Origin: Citrobacter amalonaticus
Lineage (GTDB): Bacteria > Pseudomonadota > Gammaproteobacteria > Enterobacterales > Enterobacteriaceae
Assembly: GCF_001559075.2 (NCBI RefSeq)
Contig: NZ_CP014015.2
Coordinates: 3,410,001 to 3,474,000 of the forward strand
Length of the DNA stretch: 64,000 bases
Direction of reading: 5' to 3'
Every line of letters starts with the position of its first letter. Within the stretch, counting starts at the first letter, position 1. The notes under the pieces are model-generated. The model saw nothing but the letters and a program-made list of their open reading frames with translations, was not told the origin of the DNA and made no database searches. This document shows positions 62,749 through 64,000 of this stretch, piece by piece. The translations under genes and the position numbers were made by a program.

Positions 62749-64000
62749 TTAATGTCCTGCCGGGCAGGATGCACAACGATGCTGTTGTTCAAACTGGCTG
62801 AAGAAGTTGTTTCCTTTGTCGTCTACCAGCACGAAGGCCGGCAGGTTTTCAACTTCCATCATCCAGACCGCTTCCATTCCCAGTTCGGGGTATTCGAGGC
62901 AGCGCAGGCTTTTCACGTATTGCTGCGCCAGTAAGGCTGCGGCGCCGCCGATGCTGCCGAGGTTGAATCCGCCGTGTTTATGGCAGGCCTCGGTGACCTG
63001 CGAACTGCGGTTGCCTTTGGACAGCATGATCAGGCTACCGCCAGCGGCCTGGAAGGCATCGACATAACCGTCCATGCGCCCGCCGGTGGTTGGCCCGAGC
63101 GAGCCACAGGCCATCTGATCCGGCGTTTTGGCCGGGCCTGCGTAGTAGACAATGTGATCTTTCATGTACGCTGGCATCGCTTCGCCGTTGTCCAGGCGCT
63201 CTTTGAGTTTGGCGTGCACGATGTCGCGGGCGACGACGATCGGGCCGTTTAGCGAAAGCCGCGTACCGACGGGCAGGGCGGATAAATCATGCAGGATCTC
63301 GCGCAGCGGACGGTTCAGATCCAGGTTTACGCTCTGCGCGCTGTTCTCGATGCGGCTGGATTCAGGGATAAATTTGCCCGGGTTATGCTCGAGTTTTTCC
63401 AGCCAGATCCCGTGTTTGTTGATCTTCGCTTTGATATTGCGATCGGCGGAGCAGGAGAGAGCCATCGCGATCGGGCAGGAGCCGCCGTGGCGCGGCAGAC
63501 GAATGACGCGAATATCATGGGCGAAATATTTGCCGCCAAACTGTGCGCCAATGCCAAATTCACGGCTGGCATTGAGCAGCGCGGATTCCAGCGCGGTGTC
63601 ACGAAACGCCTGACCCAGTTCGTTACCGCTGGTGGGCAGGTTGTCGTAATACTTGGTTGAGGCCAGTTTGGCGACCTTGAGCGCCTGATCTGCGGAGAGA
63701 CCACCGACGACAAAAGCGATGTGATACGGCGGGCAGGCTGCGGTGCCCAGCGATTTCATCTTCTCGATCAGGAAGGCGGTGAGCTTTTCCGGTTGCAGGA
63801 TCGATTTGGTCTCCTGGAACAGCGCCGCTTTGTTGGCTGAGCCGCCGCCCTTATTGACGAACAGGAAGCGGTATTCGTTACCCGGCGTGGCGCTGATATC
63901 GATCTGCGCCGGCAGGTTGGTGCCGGTATTGACCTCGGTATACATATCCAGCGCGGCGTTTTGCGAGTAGCGCAGGTTATTTTCCTTAAAGGTGGTGTAA
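62749..64000 (-). CDS. Class I fumarate hydratase / probable mesaconase, C-terminal part
   Basis: The frame is open to the window end; 416 residues are visible of about 545 expected. Fe-S-dependent class I fumarase: NKGGGSANKAALFQETKSIL (read in parts), TAACPPYHIAF and GSCPIAMALSCSADRNIK with cluster cysteines, KDHIVYYAGPAKTPDQMACGSLGPTTGGRMD, and LVDDKGNNFFSQFEQQHRC. Its Cys-rich C-terminus (HRCASCPAGH) is distinctive. Class I enzymes hydrate fumarate and often mesaconate; pairing with a B12 adenosyltransferase favours a FumD-like mesaconase of the methylaspartate pathway. Confidence 0.85.
   Translation of the reverse strand, partial: YTTFKENNLRYSQNAALDMYTEVNTGTNLPAQIDISATPGNEYRFLFVNKGGGSANKAALFQETKSILQPEKLTAFLIEKMKSLGTAACPPYHIAFVVGGLSADQALKVAKLASTKYYDNLPTSGNELGQAFRDTALESALLNASREFGIGAQFGGKYFAHDIRVIRLPRHGGSCPIAMALSCSADRNIKAKINKHGIWLEKLEHNPGKFIPESSRIENSAQSVNLDLNRPLREILHDLSALPVGTRLSLNGPIVVARDIVHAKLKERLDNGEAMPAYMKDHIVYYAGPAKTPDQMACGSLGPTTGGRMDGYVDAFQAAGGSLIMLSKGNRSSQVTEACHKHGGFNLGSIGGAAALLAQQYVKSLRCLEYPELGMEAVWMMEVENLPAFVLVDDKGNNFFSQFEQQHRCASCPAGH

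Noticed and set aside
1..64000. CRISPR arrays, tRNA/rRNA genes, prophage or insertion sequences
   Set aside because: No regularly spaced direct repeats, cloverleaf genes, transposases or integrases were recognised; the repeats seen are REP/BIME or single palindromes.

Overview
The window is a stretch of enterobacterial chromosome. Gene order from nagE through sucD (nagE-glnS-chiPQ-[tcu]-fur-fldA-ybfE-ybfF-seqA-pgm-potE-speF-kdpEDCBAF-ybfA-ybgA-phr-ybgI-pxpBCA-nei-abrB-gltA-sdhCDAB-sucABCD) is the Escherichia/Salmonella/Citrobacter backbone. Most products look close to E. coli as I recall it, and REP/BIME palindromes sit in many intergenic gaps. The tricarballylate (tcu) block between chiQ and fur, the pcp/DUF969/DUF979 insert before nei and the accessory genes after sucD point to Citrobacter or a close relative. 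That assignment is inference; no 16S gene or marker is present.

Layout. 1-5.9 kb: the 3' part of nagE (amino-sugar PTS), glnS, and the chitoporin genes chiP-chiQ with a ChiX sRNA target over the chiP ribosome binding site. 5.9-10.8 kb (minus): tcuC, tcuB, tcuA and a frameshifted LysR activator gene tcuR. 10.9-16 kb: fur, fldA, LexA-controlled ybfE, ybfF (minus), then seqA-pgm (plus). 16-21.2 kb (minus): two small accessory genes, then the ornithine decarboxylase operon speFL-speF-potE with its arrest-peptide leader. 21.4-29.2 kb (minus): the complete kdpFABCDE potassium-uptake operon with a KdpE box. 29.5-38.9 kb (plus): ybfA, ybgA-phr, ybgI, then a compact 5-oxoproline module (pxpB-pxpC-pxpA, a two-subunit membrane transporter, pyroglutamyl peptidase) and nei. 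38.9-51.9 kb: abrB and gltA (minus), then the TCA operon sdhCDAB-sucABCD (plus) ending in the SdhX small RNA.

51.9-64 kb is accessory DNA and the most interesting part. An eight-gene minus-strand operon combines an OtnK-type acid-sugar kinase, an OtnC-type decarboxylase, an OtnI-type isomerase and a DeoR regulator with a beta-keto-acid cleavage enzyme (BKACE/DUF849), a BASS-type transporter, an HbpS/GlcG-like protein and an Asp/Glu-racemase-like protein that lacks the second catalytic cysteine. No acid-sugar dehydrogenase is present. A PocR-like AraC regulator is divergently transcribed from it. Beyond lie a stand-alone uroporphyrinogen-III methyltransferase, a LysR regulator, a cob(I)alamin adenosyltransferase and the C-terminal part of a class I fumarase/mesaconase. 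The last two look like the edge of a B12-dependent methylaspartate (glutamate mutase) pathway that would continue past the window end.

No tRNA, rRNA, CRISPR array, prophage or intact insertion sequence was recognised.
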